This document shows, piece by piece, positions 15,945-24,354 of a stretch of DNA of 64,000 bases. The stretch lies in NCBI RefSeq assembly GCF_030505615.1, contig NZ_CP129992.1, forward strand, positions 2,852,001 through 2,916,000. Reading direction: 5' to 3'. The stretch is from Salinibaculum rarum. GTDB lineage: Archaea > Halobacteriota > Halobacteria > Halobacteriales > Haloarculaceae. Positions within the stretch are counted from its first letter, which is position 1. Every line of letters begins with the position of its first letter. The notes beneath the pieces are model-generated. The model made no database searches. It saw nothing but the letters and a program-made list of their open reading frames with translations, and was not told where the DNA came from. A program made the translations under genes and the position numbers.

Positions 15945-17273
15945 ATGGGTATCACTACCGACGGCGCTCCCTCGCTCCGGGAGTGTGAACAGTGGGTGGC
16001 GGACAACTGGTGGTCGGTCCTGCTTGCGTGTGCGATCCTCGTTCCCGTTGCCATGACCGTGTTCAACTTCTTCGAGTCACCGTTTTACATCCACGAGGAC
16101 TCCGCGCTGTTCCAGCACGGCGGCTGGTACATCGGGCAGGGAGCGGCGCTGTACGTCGACATCTGGGACCTCAAACCGCCGCTGATCTACGCCGTCACGA
16201 CCGTCCTCGCCTTCCTCTCGTTTGGCAACATGGCCGCGTTGCACGTACTCGGCGTCACCGCGGCGGTAGCGGCCGTCTCCGGGGGCGTCGTGTGTCTCGG
16301 GCTCGTCGTCCACCGGCTGACCGACGACGGCGTCGCCAGCGTCGTCGCGGCCGTCTCGATGTTCGGCCTCACATCGGTGTACGCCTTCCCCTACGCCGGC
16401 ATCCGACCGAAGTACTTCGCGTTCCTGTGTGCCGCCGGGGCGCTTCTCTGTGCCGTCGACGACCGCCATCTCGCCAGCGGTGCCGCGGCCGCACTGAGTG
16501 CCGGCTTCTGGCAACTCGGGGGCGGCATCGCCGTGCTCGTGGTGGCGATGGCACTCCAGCGGGAGGGACTCGAGGCCGCCGGCCGGACCGTCGCCGGCGG
16601 GGTCGCCGTGGCCGCGGTGACGGTCCTGCCCTTCGTCCTCACCGGAACAGGGACGGCGCTGTTCGTCGAGGCAGTCATCGCGCCGCTGTACGGCGTCGAG
16701 CGCTACACCGTCCCCGGGCGCATTCTCACCTTCGTCGTCCAGCTCGGATACGGTGCCCTGCTCGTCCCCCTGGCCGCCTACGGCTGGTGGCGCGGCGCGA
16801 GCACGGACCTGAGCCGATACGGGTGGGTCGCCGCCGGCGGTGTCACCTACCTCTTTCAGATCTTCCTCGAATTCCAGGGTGCCATCGAGATGATCCTCGT
16901 GTACCTGTTCGTCGCACTCGGGATCGGGGTCCTCGTCGCGGAGATGCCGACGCCATCCCACCGGGTACTCGTCGCCGGGTGTGTCCTCCTGTTCGTGGTG
17001 ACTGCGCCGGCTTGGCACAATGGCACGGTCGCGCCGCTGAAAGAGGAGACGGTCGACCTGCAAAACGACTTTGACGTGCCCGATCACGCCAGCATCCCGC
17101 CCGATCCCGAGGGCGTCCCGTCGATGCAGACCATCTACTGGGAGAAACTGAAGCCGGACATCTGTCACTACCGGCTGGGAGACAAACAGAAGTACTTCAT
17201 GGCAGCCACTAACGGAACGCTGGACAAGGCCGAGTGCGGACAGTGGCCCTTCGAGGAGACGCCGTCAACGTGA
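15945..17273 (+). CDS. Large membrane protein, DolP-mannose mannosyltransferase-like
   Basis: A 442-residue protein with about 11 membrane segments. The N-terminal loop after TM1 carries FYIHEDSALFQHGGWYIGQGAALYVDIWDLKPPL, which is split here only for description: the acidic pair after the first helix and the WDLKPPL motif are those of GT39/GT83-type polyprenyl-phosphate-sugar transferases. The C-terminus (from about residue 395) is a short extracytoplasmic tail ending in ECGQWPFEETPST. The start is ATG 15945, chosen over in-frame GTG codons upstream because it directly precedes the charged segment before TM1. It sits between the two duplicated PMT-like genes, on the opposite strand, and probably serves the same glycan pathway. 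Confidence 0.75.
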   Translation: MGITTDGAPSLRECEQWVADNWWSVLLACAILVPVAMTVFNFFESPFYIHEDSALFQHGGWYIGQGAALYVDIWDLKPPLIYAVTTVLAFLSFGNMAALHVLGVTAAVAAVSGGVVCLGLVVHRLTDDGVASVVAAVSMFGLTSVYAFPYAGIRPKYFAFLCAAGALLCAVDDRHLASGAAAALSAGFWQLGGGIAVLVVAMALQREGLEAAGRTVAGGVAVAAVTVLPFVLTGTGTALFVEAVIAPLYGVERYTVPGRILTFVVQLGYGALLVPLAAYGWWRGASTDLSRYGWVAAGGVTYLFQIFLEFQGAIEMILVYLFVALGIGVLVAEMPTPSHRVLVAGCVLLFVVTAPAWHNGTVAPLKEETVDLQNDFDVPDHASIPPDPEGVPSMQTIYWEKLKPDICHYRLGDKQKYFMAATNGTLDKAECGQWPFEETPST

Positions 17274-17478
17274 CTCCGCGGCGGGCTGTGGCCGCTTGGC
17301 GCTGCCACTCGTCGTCTATGGACCGGTCGACGAAAGCTTCGCCATCGGAGTCGCCGAGGGGAGAGCGGCAGTCGCTGAAAGACCGACCCGAAGCGCTCGT
17401 TGAGAATACGCCCACTGGCGTTCGGTGTGATACATCCGGCATACGGACACCCATCTCAACATCGTCAATAAAAGGTAG

Positions 17479-17808
17479 TGTCTCGGTTGGTTTCCGAGGC
17501 CTTTGGTGAGTCTAGCTCCCCCCATTGAGCGACGCGATGTCCCAGAATCGTCTGGTTGGATCCCGACACGACAGGGCCGGTACCAGCAACGACTCGATGG
17601 CCAATTCGCGCCTTCTATTCAGTACGATCCTCTGAACATCAACGGGATCTGGTAGAATCTGCAGCAGTAGGTCGGCATGCTTATTGAGTGGACGATTCAG
17701 CCAGCTCTCGATAGAACAAATCACGTGGGTTATTTCTCTGACCCGTTCGAGAAGTGGTTAGTTAGCCTTGCGGAGCGTGCCATCAACGTCGTAGAGCCGG
17801 CCCTCTAA
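17479..17808 (+). pseudogene. Relic of an unassigned gene with two nonsense codons
   Basis: One frame reads as protein-like sequence (VPESSGWIPTRQGRYQQRLD, then QFAPSIQYDPLNINGIW) up to TAG at 17653, then NLQQ, TAG at 17668, then VGMLIEWTIQPALDRTNHVG and YFSDPFEKWLVSLAERAINV, ending VEPAL TAA at 17806. Both stops could come from CAG to TAG changes. It is truncated upstream (in-frame TAG 17476). I do not recognise the family. It lies beside the edge of the duplicated PMT block, which begins at about 17811, so it may mark the junction where the second copy inserted. The rest of the gap 17274-17478 shows nothing identifiable. Confidence 0.45.
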
Positions 17809-17810
17809 CG

Positions 17811-18740
17811 TCGAAGTCGCCTGAGTATCTTTCGCTGTCACCATGGCGGCGTCCGCGACTCGACGCAGGCCCCGTCGCGTTCCAGGATGGCGACGTACTG
17901 GTTGGCCCGTAGTTCCTGCTCGTCGCCGTACTGGTCGCTGTGTGGGTTGACCCCGAGCGGAATCAAATCCCGGAACGACCCCGGCTCGGCCCGGTTGGGG
18001 ACGAAGTTCGGCGGCCGCTGTCCGAACTCCGCGGCCACCGTGTAGTTGTACTCACCGTTCAGTAGCGCCCGGACGTAGGTGGCCCGCTCGTCGACCCGCG
18101 AGTCCACGTCGTAGCCCCGCTGGTCGTCGGGGATGTCCCGGAGATAGAGCAGTTCCTTGTAGCCGATCTGGATGTACTCGGGACAGCGCTCGACGCGCGG
18201 GTCGTCCATGCCGTGCCAGATCGGATTGACCCGCATCCCGTGCGGAATGGCGTTCTCCACGAACCCGTGGTAGTACGTCTCCACTGTCGCGTTCTCCTCG
18301 GCGTCCTCGGCCAGCCACGCCGTCGCGTCGTCCCGGGGCATCGAGGCGTACAGCCCGACGCCGACGCCCGCATAGACCGCCGAGCCAACCAGCACGACCG
18401 CGAGTGCGACCCGCCCGACCGTCCGCCGGCGGGCCACAAGCCGGCGCAGGGCGTCCGCGAGCAAAATCATCACCAGCGGGAACGTCGGCAGGAGGTGATG
18501 CACCCGGAAGTCGTGCCACGTCGCAAAGAACGCGAGGAAAGCAAGGAGGGTGGCGACGACGAGCACCTGGGCATCGAAATCCGGCGCCGGGTCACGTACG
18601 CCCTCTGTGGGTGCGAGCCGGACGAGCCCGACGAGGCTCGCGGCGAGGCCGACGACAGCGGCGACCAGAAGCGGCCAGCCGAACGCGCTGACGTACGTCC
18701 GGAGGAACCACCACCAGCCCGGTGCCGTGGGGCCGACAGC
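17811..18740. repeat. Direct repeat unit, copy 2
   Basis: Partner of the repeat at 13976-14905. A further near-identical block, 15128-15470 against about 19131-19476 (offset about 4003-4006), follows the diverged middle segment. The two copies flank the 15945-17273 gene. Confidence 0.85.
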
Positions 18741-19835
18741 ATGACTGATCCGTCTAGATATCCGACCTACGATCCGTCCTGTAAGCGGTTCAACCTGATT
18801 TACGACGGCGGTTGGAGCAGCTATGGCGAGTGTGACGGCACCCACGACGGCACTGGCAAGCAGGAGTCGTGGCCGCCAGAATGCACGCAGTCCTGGTCCG
18901 ATGCTCGTCCGTGTTCGAAGGAAATATATGAGTCCGAGGACCGGGACAAGGGGCCAGACATACCGGACAACCGCGGTCGGGAAGCCGAACACGGTCGTCG
19001 TGAGACCGATGCCGGCACCGACGAGCAGGGGTCGGGGCTGCCAGAGTGCACGCAACCACGGATCTGTGTCGGTCCGGGTTTCGAGCAGGTGGGCAAAGCC
19101 AACGGACAGAGCAATCAGCCCGACAGTCGGCTTGAACGCGATGGCGAGGCCGCCGGCGGCGCTGGCCTCGTAGAAGTGCCATTGCCGCCCGTCCCTGACG
19201 TAGCGAACGAGCAGGTACAGCGCGAGCACGAGACACATCGTCGCCGGAATGTCCTCACCGCCCTCCTTTGCCAGCTTGAGAAAGCCGAACGTACACGCGA
19301 GCAGGGCGGCGGCCACCCGCCCGGTCCAGCGGTCCTGGAGTTCGGTTCCCAGCCGGTAGACCAGGTAGACGGTGACGACGGCGAAGACGACGTTCGTCAA
19401 CCGGACAAAGACCAGACTCCACGTCCAGATCCAGCGGGGCGTCTCGGCCCACACTGGGTAATGGGCGTACGTGTTTTCGGGGAACCGAATCGCAGCAATT
19501 GAATCAATGTTCCCGACCACTGCCGCGGCAGCGACGACGGGCAACACCGCGAGCGCGTAGACGTAAAACGTCGCGCCGAATGGCACACGACCCCATGTGA
19601 TGCCCTCGCGGAGCGCTTCAATGCTTGGGTCGGCAATGACCGACGCGTACGCCACCAGCGGGTCCAGTACTCGGTCGTGTTCGTCCCACGTGGCGAAATT
19701 TGGAATCCGGTGCCAGAACCAGAACCCCGCGAGCAAGAGCGTCGCCGCGAGCACGTAGCCCAGATACGGGTCCGCCCGAAGATCCGACAGGAACTGTCGT
19801 TTTGCACGCCTGAACCGGCTGGGACGATTCTGCAT
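17838..19835 (-). CDS. PMT/ArnT-like membrane glycosyltransferase, duplicate copy 2, with internal 56-codon expansion
   Basis: A 665-residue homologue of 14003-15832. The C-terminal half (17838 to about 18738) and the block at about 19136-19476 are almost base-for-base the same as copy 1, while the start of the gene and a middle segment (about 18740-19135) are diverged. The middle segment is 168 bp longer and reads as two diverged versions of one module: TRTDTDPWLRALWQPRPLLV and TRTSIGPGLRAFWRPRLLLA, each followed by a hydrophobic helix and FPTAVV or APTAVV. All family motifs (NFATWDEHDRVLDP, AKEGGEDIPATMC, WHDFRVHHLLPTFPL) remain, so it is probably functional. Start ATG 19835. Confidence 0.82.
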   Translation of the reverse strand: MQNRPSRFRRAKRQFLSDLRADPYLGYVLAATLLLAGFWFWHRIPNFATWDEHDRVLDPLVAYASVIADPSIEALREGITWGRVPFGATFYVYALAVLPVVAAAAVVGNIDSIAAIRFPENTYAHYPVWAETPRWIWTWSLVFVRLTNVVFAVVTVYLVYRLGTELQDRWTGRVAAALLACTFGFLKLAKEGGEDIPATMCLVLALYLLVRYVRDGRQWHFYEASAAGGLAIAFKPTVGLIALSVGFAHLLETRTDTDPWLRALWQPRPLLVGAGIGLTTTVFGFPTAVVRYVWPLVPVLGLIYFLRTRTSIGPGLRAFWRPRLLLASAVVGAVTLAIAAPTAVVNQVEPLTGRIVGRISRRISHAVGPTAPGWWWFLRTYVSAFGWPLLVAAVVGLAASLVGLVRLAPTEGVRDPAPDFDAQVLVVATLLAFLAFFATWHDFRVHHLLPTFPLVMILLADALRRLVARRRTVGRVALAVVLVGSAVYAGVGVGLYASMPRDDATAWLAEDAEENATVETYYHGFVENAIPHGMRVNPIWHGMDDPRVERCPEYIQIGYKELLYLRDIPDDQRGYDVDSRVDERATYVRALLNGEYNYTVAAEFGQRPPNFVPNRAEPGSFRDLIPLGVNPHSDQYGDEQELRANQYVAILERDGACVESRTPPW

Positions 19836-20252
19836 CAGGTTTGAATCAGACGACGGAGAAAAAAGCGTTCTTATATGTATATGGGCGGAGCAATCCGATT
19901 GGTTCGGAATTGTTACTCATTGAGAGGGTTTGGTGCTGCTGAGATGCTTCGCGTCTCGGACCTCCTGCTTCGAGATGTTTCACCGAATCAAGTAGTTGTG
20001 GACTGAATGGCGGTGTGGCTTCTCACCCGAACGACCAGGTTTGGGCGGCAATCCTACAGGAGTAGGTCCGTTGCAAACGGCCATTGACCACAGTTGGCTT
20101 CGTAAGACTACCGTGGGGTGGAGTGTGCGAAGTATTTCTGTTTGTGGCCTGGTTGATATCTGTGGTATTCAACACAGACCACGACCGTTGAAAACGTCAG
20201 GACAGGTGGACACCAGAAAACATATAGCAGTACTATTTTCAATACCCATATC
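19836..20252. other. AT-richer intergenic region without recognisable gene
   Basis: 417 bp with lower GC than the surroundings and no frame that looks coding. It contains TATA-like tracts (CTTATATGTATATGG near 19870, which could serve the minus-strand PMT gene, and AACATATAGCAG near 20220 before the GT87 gene). No tRNA, inverted-repeat IS end or CRISPR-like repeat was found. Confidence 0.5.
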
Positions 20253-21473
20253 TTGCAGAGAGAGGAATCCACTGCATCATTACGCCGAGCGCGGTTGGCT
20301 CTCGGATTGGGCGTATTCCTCGGGACGGTGTATGTGCTTTATCGACTTACTATTACTCCAGATCTATTCGGCCTTGATTTTGAGATCTATCGTGCTGCGG
20401 CTGTAGATTTACACACGGGCCAGGAAGTCTACGGCCGGTCTCCTGTCGGTGTTCCGAATCTTACGTACCGGTATCCAATCATACTGCTGGCTGTCTTTTC
20501 GCTCTATCTTCTGATTCCCCCTGTTGTCGGGTTTGCGCTTCATCTCGCCGGAACCATTCTTGTGAGCGTGATACTTGGACTCGCTATTGCGAGGGTAACC
20601 GAATCACACGGTATCCGGTTGTCGAACCTTGATCGCGGTCTAATCTGCGCATTCATCGCCATCAGTCCGATTAGCGTACCATCGTTAGTGTTTGGTAATA
20701 TCAACCATCAAATTGCACTTTGCTTCGGTCTGGGTCTTATCTGGCTAGAACAGAACCTGCAACACCGCGCTGGTGTCGCCCTCGGACTTGCGGCTCTTCC
20801 AAAAGTATTTCCTGCTGCTGTCGGCGTCTGGTTGGTCTACCGACGAAAGTGGTATGCGATTTTACTGGCCATTGCCACCGGTGTCGGGGCACTTGCCGGT
20901 GGTATCGTGCTCTTTGGGTGGACTCATACACAGCGATATTTTGTTGAGGAACTGCTCCCACGAGGTACTGCAAATGCCGCTTCAGGCGGCCTGTCTCCTT
21001 CAAGTCTCTATGTGACACTTCAGCGGCCGCTTACAGCGATGTTCGCTGATGCAAGTGGAACTCTGCTCACAGTGATGGCACTCGTACTAGTCGCTCCAGT
21101 GGTAGCCTACGCGTATCTGTACAGTGAGGGCCCTCTGCAAAGACTCATTGCGCTCCTCACAACGCTGTGTGCGATTCTGCTGGTAATTCCCTCGTATACG
21201 ATGTATTTCGTTCTCCTTTCGTATCCGCTGATTCCGCTGTTGTATCTCCTCTCAGGTTGGCCCGGTCGGATTTTCACCGGGGGAGTGGTTCTGATGCAGT
21301 TTACGTTGAAACTTCATGATGCGGGTATGCTGGTTCGACTGCTTGGATTCCCTGCATGGGGCACTGAAGTGATGCTGGAGAGCCTCCGTGTGTTCTACAC
21401 GCTCGGAACTCCGGTCCTTTGGGGAACTGTGGCTGTCCTCATCGCGGGAATCTGGCAGATCCATTCAAACTAA
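20253..21473 (+). CDS. GT87-family (DUF2029) membrane glycosyltransferase-like protein
   Basis: A 406-residue polytopic protein with about 10 helices. The signature lies after TM1: DLFGLDFEIYRAAAVDLHTG with an Asp in the first outer loop, GQEVYGRSP, then YRYPIILLAVFSLY; later GNINHQIALCFGLGL and LPKVFPAAVGVWLVYRRKW. These are typical of the GT87 polyprenyl-phosphate-mannose-dependent mannosyltransferases. The only upstream start is TTG 20253; an internal GTG (TVYVLYRL) is also possible, so the N-terminus is uncertain. Codon use and GC are visibly lower than in the neighbouring PMT genes, suggesting separate acquisition. Probable role: adding a sugar to a surface glycan or lipid outside the membrane. 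Confidence 0.75.
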   Translation: MQREESTASLRRARLALGLGVFLGTVYVLYRLTITPDLFGLDFEIYRAAAVDLHTGQEVYGRSPVGVPNLTYRYPIILLAVFSLYLLIPPVVGFALHLAGTILVSVILGLAIARVTESHGIRLSNLDRGLICAFIAISPISVPSLVFGNINHQIALCFGLGLIWLEQNLQHRAGVALGLAALPKVFPAAVGVWLVYRRKWYAILLAIATGVGALAGGIVLFGWTHTQRYFVEELLPRGTANAASGGLSPSSLYVTLQRPLTAMFADASGTLLTVMALVLVAPVVAYAYLYSEGPLQRLIALLTTLCAILLVIPSYTMYFVLLSYPLIPLLYLLSGWPGRIFTGGVVLMQFTLKLHDAGMLVRLLGFPAWGTEVMLESLRVFYTLGTPVLWGTVAVLIAGIWQIHSN

Positions 21474-21555
21474 CGTGGGTGTGTCATAGAACGATTCCCA
21501 AGGCGTTGTCTACCGTATGTTCGGTAAATAAGCGTTTCAGTGAACGGATGGAGGC

Positions 21556-21699
21556 GTGAATACTGATACACTCACTCTCTATATCGATGGTGTCAGAAGT
21601 TGGCTGCTGAATAGAGAGGATCTATACCACAATGCGACTATTCCACCACGACCCCGCGAAACTAACCGCTCGGTAAATCTGCTAACTGAGCACCAGTGA
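21556..21699 (+). CDS. Short open frame, uncertain
   Basis: GTG-started frame of 47 residues (VNTDTLTLYIDGVRSWLLNR... to ...RSVNLLTEHQ) in the otherwise empty 21474-21811 gap. The amino-acid composition is plausible for protein, but there is no recognisable family and no clear promoter. It may be a remnant of a longer gene. Confidence 0.2.
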   Translation: MNTDTLTLYIDGVRSWLLNREDLYHNATIPPRPRETNRSVNLLTEHQ

Positions 21700-21811
21700 C
21701 CGCTTCTCGGACAAATTCCGACCTCTGTTCGAGACAGGTTTGTCTCAATTCACGCTTGCCCTGGCACAGAGTAGTCACAAACATCTTCACCGGGCGCCAG
21801 TTTTTGTTGGT

Positions 21812-22534
21812 ATGGTTGCCCGCCCTCGAAGTCCCCTTCGTGCAGTACTACTGGCCGTTGTCATACTGCTGGCTGGCTGTTCGGGTCTACTTGGTACAGA
21901 CCAACAGACGCCCACTCCAGACCCGGCGGTAGAGAACTTCTCCTACCCCTCGGGATGGTCTCAAGCGGGGATAACAGACCTTACCGTTGCGGTGGAAACG
22001 CACGACGAGACCGTGGAAAATGTCTCCCGGAAAAATCGGCTGGTCATTACCGACGAGGACTCGAACCGCACGGTAGTCAGAACAGTAGACACCGGTGCTG
22101 GTACCGGTTCGATACGGTTTATCGACACGCAACTCAACACTGATGTTCACGCCTACTACAACGCCGAGGGCGTGTTCGAGTATGATCGGACAACGGAGGA
22201 ACTGACCCGGAGGTCCGATGAGAACTGGACAACAGCAGACGTAGCCACAATGCCGGGGATTGAACGACCACTCCGGAATCTCGAACTGAACGCGGCTGAG
22301 ACTGTCACCGTCGACGGGTCGACAGCCGTCAAATACACTGTGACTGGTATCAGGAACCCTGACTCAGTCCCGTCGAATACCGCAACCGGGCACGTCACTG
22401 TTGCCGAAGACGGATTCATCGCAGAATACGATGTCACGAGAGGAAACGATGACTTTACGCGCCAGACGCGCTACAAGCTCTCAGCGTTGGAGACTGCGAC
22501 GGTTACACGGCCAGCGTGGATGCCCGACCAGTAG
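21812..22534 (+). CDS. Haloarchaeal lipoprotein (DUF7537-like)
   Basis: A 240-residue secreted protein. The ATG at 21812 gives MVARPRSPLRAVLLAVVILL followed by lipobox LAGC (Cys about residue 23), whereas the longer open frame from 21740 would bury the signal; hence 21812. The mature part begins with a Thr/Pro linker (TPTPDPA) and then a beta-rich domain with pattern YPSGWSQAGITDLTVAVETH, YYNAEGVFEYDRTTEELTRR and VKYTVTGIRN, resembling bacterial LolA/LppX-like folds and the haloarchaeal DUF7537 lipoprotein family. It is anchored to the outer face of the membrane; binding of a lipid or other hydrophobic ligand is speculative. It stands alone, upstream of three small or unrelated genes. Confidence 0.75.
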   Translation: MVARPRSPLRAVLLAVVILLAGCSGLLGTDQQTPTPDPAVENFSYPSGWSQAGITDLTVAVETHDETVENVSRKNRLVITDEDSNRTVVRTVDTGAGTGSIRFIDTQLNTDVHAYYNAEGVFEYDRTTEELTRRSDENWTTADVATMPGIERPLRNLELNAAETVTVDGSTAVKYTVTGIRNPDSVPSNTATGHVTVAEDGFIAEYDVTRGNDDFTRQTRYKLSALETATVTRPAWMPDQ

Positions 22535-22756
22535 CCATACTCGTCCGTAGAATTTTGCCGCTCAAAGCCCCCTCTGGCGGGGATATATGCGAGTGAATCC
22601 GGCAGTCGGGTCACTTTCGACAACACCAGGGAGACACCCATATTCGAAGTGACGTTTTCTATGTCGGTTATTCGCCGCACGCCGTTTGTGAAGGCCCCTC
22701 ATATTCGAAGACGAGTTTCCGTTCCAGCGCTCCTGTAAAGTAACAACTCCATTCGA

Positions 22757-22984
22757 TTAGTTGATCGGGCGAGCAGTACGTCGTCGCCTGTTGCGTTTCT
22801 GGAGGTAGAGCATTCCGACGACGATAGCACCGATAATTGGTGGGATGAACATGCCGACAAAGAACCCGACAGCCCACATGTCGGCAGTCTCCATATTCCG
22901 CTGTCGCCCGTCGACATAGATCCAGCCACCGCTGAGTAGGCCGATGATGACGGCCAACATTCCGGAGATTTCGATACCAACCAT
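22757..22984 (-). CDS. Small two-helix membrane protein
   Basis: A 75-residue protein with helices at about 6-22 (ISGMLAVIIGLLSGGWIYVD) and 38-62 (VGFFVGMFIPPIIGAIVVGM) and a basic tail (QKRNRRRRTARPIN) indicating a cytoplasmic C-terminus. The loop GRQRNMETADMWA between helices is typical of small uncharacterised haloarchaeal membrane proteins. No function assigned. It is in an AT-richer stretch with weak codon bias. The next gene on the same strand, another small membrane protein, is 124 bp upstream. Confidence 0.6.
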   Translation of the reverse strand: MVGIEISGMLAVIIGLLSGGWIYVDGRQRNMETADMWAVGFFVGMFIPPIIGAIVVGMLYLQKRNRRRRTARPIN

Positions 22985-23108
22985 GCAGCGAGATTATCTC
23001 CGCGGGCAAGTAAGACGCCCGATGGGACAAATACCCATTTCACTAAGCGGGCACAGAGAGCAACGATTTCCGACCAGTTCTGGAAGGGATTCGTGGCCGG
23101 GGAGAGCA

Positions 23109-23351
23109 TCAATTGTCTACCGCAGTAGCCGGGCTCTGGGCCGTCGTGGTTTCACCAGTGGCATACTCTATCCACCGCTGTATCATGAAGTACGTGACCG
23201 AAATGTGAATCGCCGAAAACGCCAGCACGAAGCCGAGGAATTCGACTGAAATGTTCGTCCCTCGTGCTTGTCCATACGTCACGAAGACGCTCAACACGGT
23301 CAGAAAGAAGGCGATACCGAGATACTGTGACAGGGCGGGCTTCGATGTCAT
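23109..23351 (-). CDS. Small two-helix membrane protein
   Basis: An 80-residue protein starting at ATG 23351 (MTSKPALSQYLGIAFFLTVL). The frame extends upstream to 23399, but those residues have no membrane-protein character. Helices lie at about 9-27 and 40-60 (LGFVLAFSAIHISVTYFMIQ), with a polar tail ending TTTAQSPATAVDN. No motif suggests activity. It is codirectional with 22757-22984 and may be cotranscribed with it. Confidence 0.5.
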   Translation of the reverse strand: MTSKPALSQYLGIAFFLTVLSVFVTYGQARGTNISVEFLGFVLAFSAIHISVTYFMIQRWIEYATGETTTAQSPATAVDN

Positions 23352-23668
23352 GGGTGGTAAATTCTCACACAGTAGATTAAAATTGATGTCGGCAGACACA
23401 GCGTTCTGTTCCGGTCATAGCGCGATTGTCTGTGCTGATTGCGTGAATACTGTCCGTGTTGACGCTGTGTGGTGGACGCAGATTTATCGCTCCAGCGGGC
23501 ACAGCACTGGCTATCGCACACGCCAGAGATTCCGACGCAAGATCAGACAGCAGCCAACAGGTCGTCTCCACTGGCGGACCTATTTTCCGACGGACTCGAC
23601 GCAGCTTTCTCGCTGGTCGTAAAGAAGAACGGTAGTCTTTCGTCGGTCCATTCTGAACACTCCGGTAG
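23352..23668. other. Intergenic region upstream of trkA
   Basis: 317 bp with no coding-like frame and no recognised RNA. Overlapping frames here are low-complexity Ser/Arg-rich translations of the opposite strand. The trkA promoter must lie in its right part, but no clear TATA box is visible. Confidence 0.4.
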
Positions 23669-24352
23669 ATGTACATCGTCATCGTCGGGGCAGGTGACAT
23701 CGGAACGCCACTCATCGACATCGCCACCAGGGGTGGCAACGAGGTTGTCGTCATCGAGCGCGATGAGGAGCGGGCCGAACGCGCGTCACGGCAGTTCGAC
23801 TGTCTGGTACTCAACGATGACGCAACGACCAAGGAGACCTTACAGGACGCCGGGGCCGACCGTGCTGATGCGCTCATCTCGACGACCGACCAGGACGCGA
23901 CGAACATCATGGTCTGTCTGCTGGCACAGGAACTGGACGTCCCGGATATCGTCTCGGTCGTCCACAACCCCGAACACATGAGCGTGTTCCGCCAGATCGG
24001 CGTCAACACGATGCAGAATCCCCAACATCTCATCGCCGAATACCTCTATCGCGCCGTCAAACGTCCCTCGATTGTCGATTTCATGCGCATCGGCGACCAG
24101 GCAGAAGTGTTCGAGATTACTGTCGAAGAGAACGCGCCCATCACGGGCAAGACCTTACAGGAGGCCAACGAGGAGGGACTCGTCGGTGGCGATACGCTCA
24201 TCGTTGCCGTCGAGCGGAGCGACGACGAGGGGCCGATCACGCCCCGCGGCAGCACACGAATCAGGCCCGGCGACTTGCTCACGGTCTACTCTGCAGAGGG
24301 TGCCACACCCGAAGTGACGGATGTGTTCGGCCATCCTGAAGACCACAGCTAA
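23669..24352 (+). CDS. trkA: TrkA-type potassium uptake regulatory protein (RCK_N and RCK_C)
   Basis: A 227-residue cytoplasmic gating protein. The N-terminal Rossmann domain has MYIVIVGAGDIGTPLID and the acidic strand end VVVIERDEERAE that selects NAD(H); ISTTDQDATNIMVCLLA follows. The C-terminal RCK_C (TrkA_C) domain spans about 140-220, with VEENAPITGKTLQEAN and GDTLIVAVERSDD. It ends three bases before trkH and is clearly in the same operon. TrkA binds nucleotide and opens the TrkH pore, allowing uptake of the K+ that haloarchaea hold at molar levels. Confidence 0.9.
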   Translation: MYIVIVGAGDIGTPLIDIATRGGNEVVVIERDEERAERASRQFDCLVLNDDATTKETLQDAGADRADALISTTDQDATNIMVCLLAQELDVPDIVSVVHNPEHMSVFRQIGVNTMQNPQHLIAEYLYRAVKRPSIVDFMRIGDQAEVFEITVEENAPITGKTLQEANEEGLVGGDTLIVAVERSDDEGPITPRGSTRIRPGDLLTVYSAEGATPEVTDVFGHPEDHS

Positions 24353-24354
24353 TC

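Noticed and set aside
14378-15988. 536-codon plus-strand frame over the PMT-like gene, and its twin at 18213-19502
   Set aside because: Mirror frames produced by the high-GC codon pattern of the minus-strand genes; Arg/Pro/Gly-rich with no membrane or domain pattern. The duplication explains why both copies show it.
17653-17670. Two in-frame TAG codons as possible pyrrolysine sites
   Set aside because: No pyrrolysine machinery is visible and the gene is truncated at its 5' end; simple nonsense decay is the better explanation.
19920-19985. Possible insertion-sequence end (GAGAGGGTTTGGTGCTGCTG)
   Set aside because: No inverted partner of this sequence was found in the vicinity.
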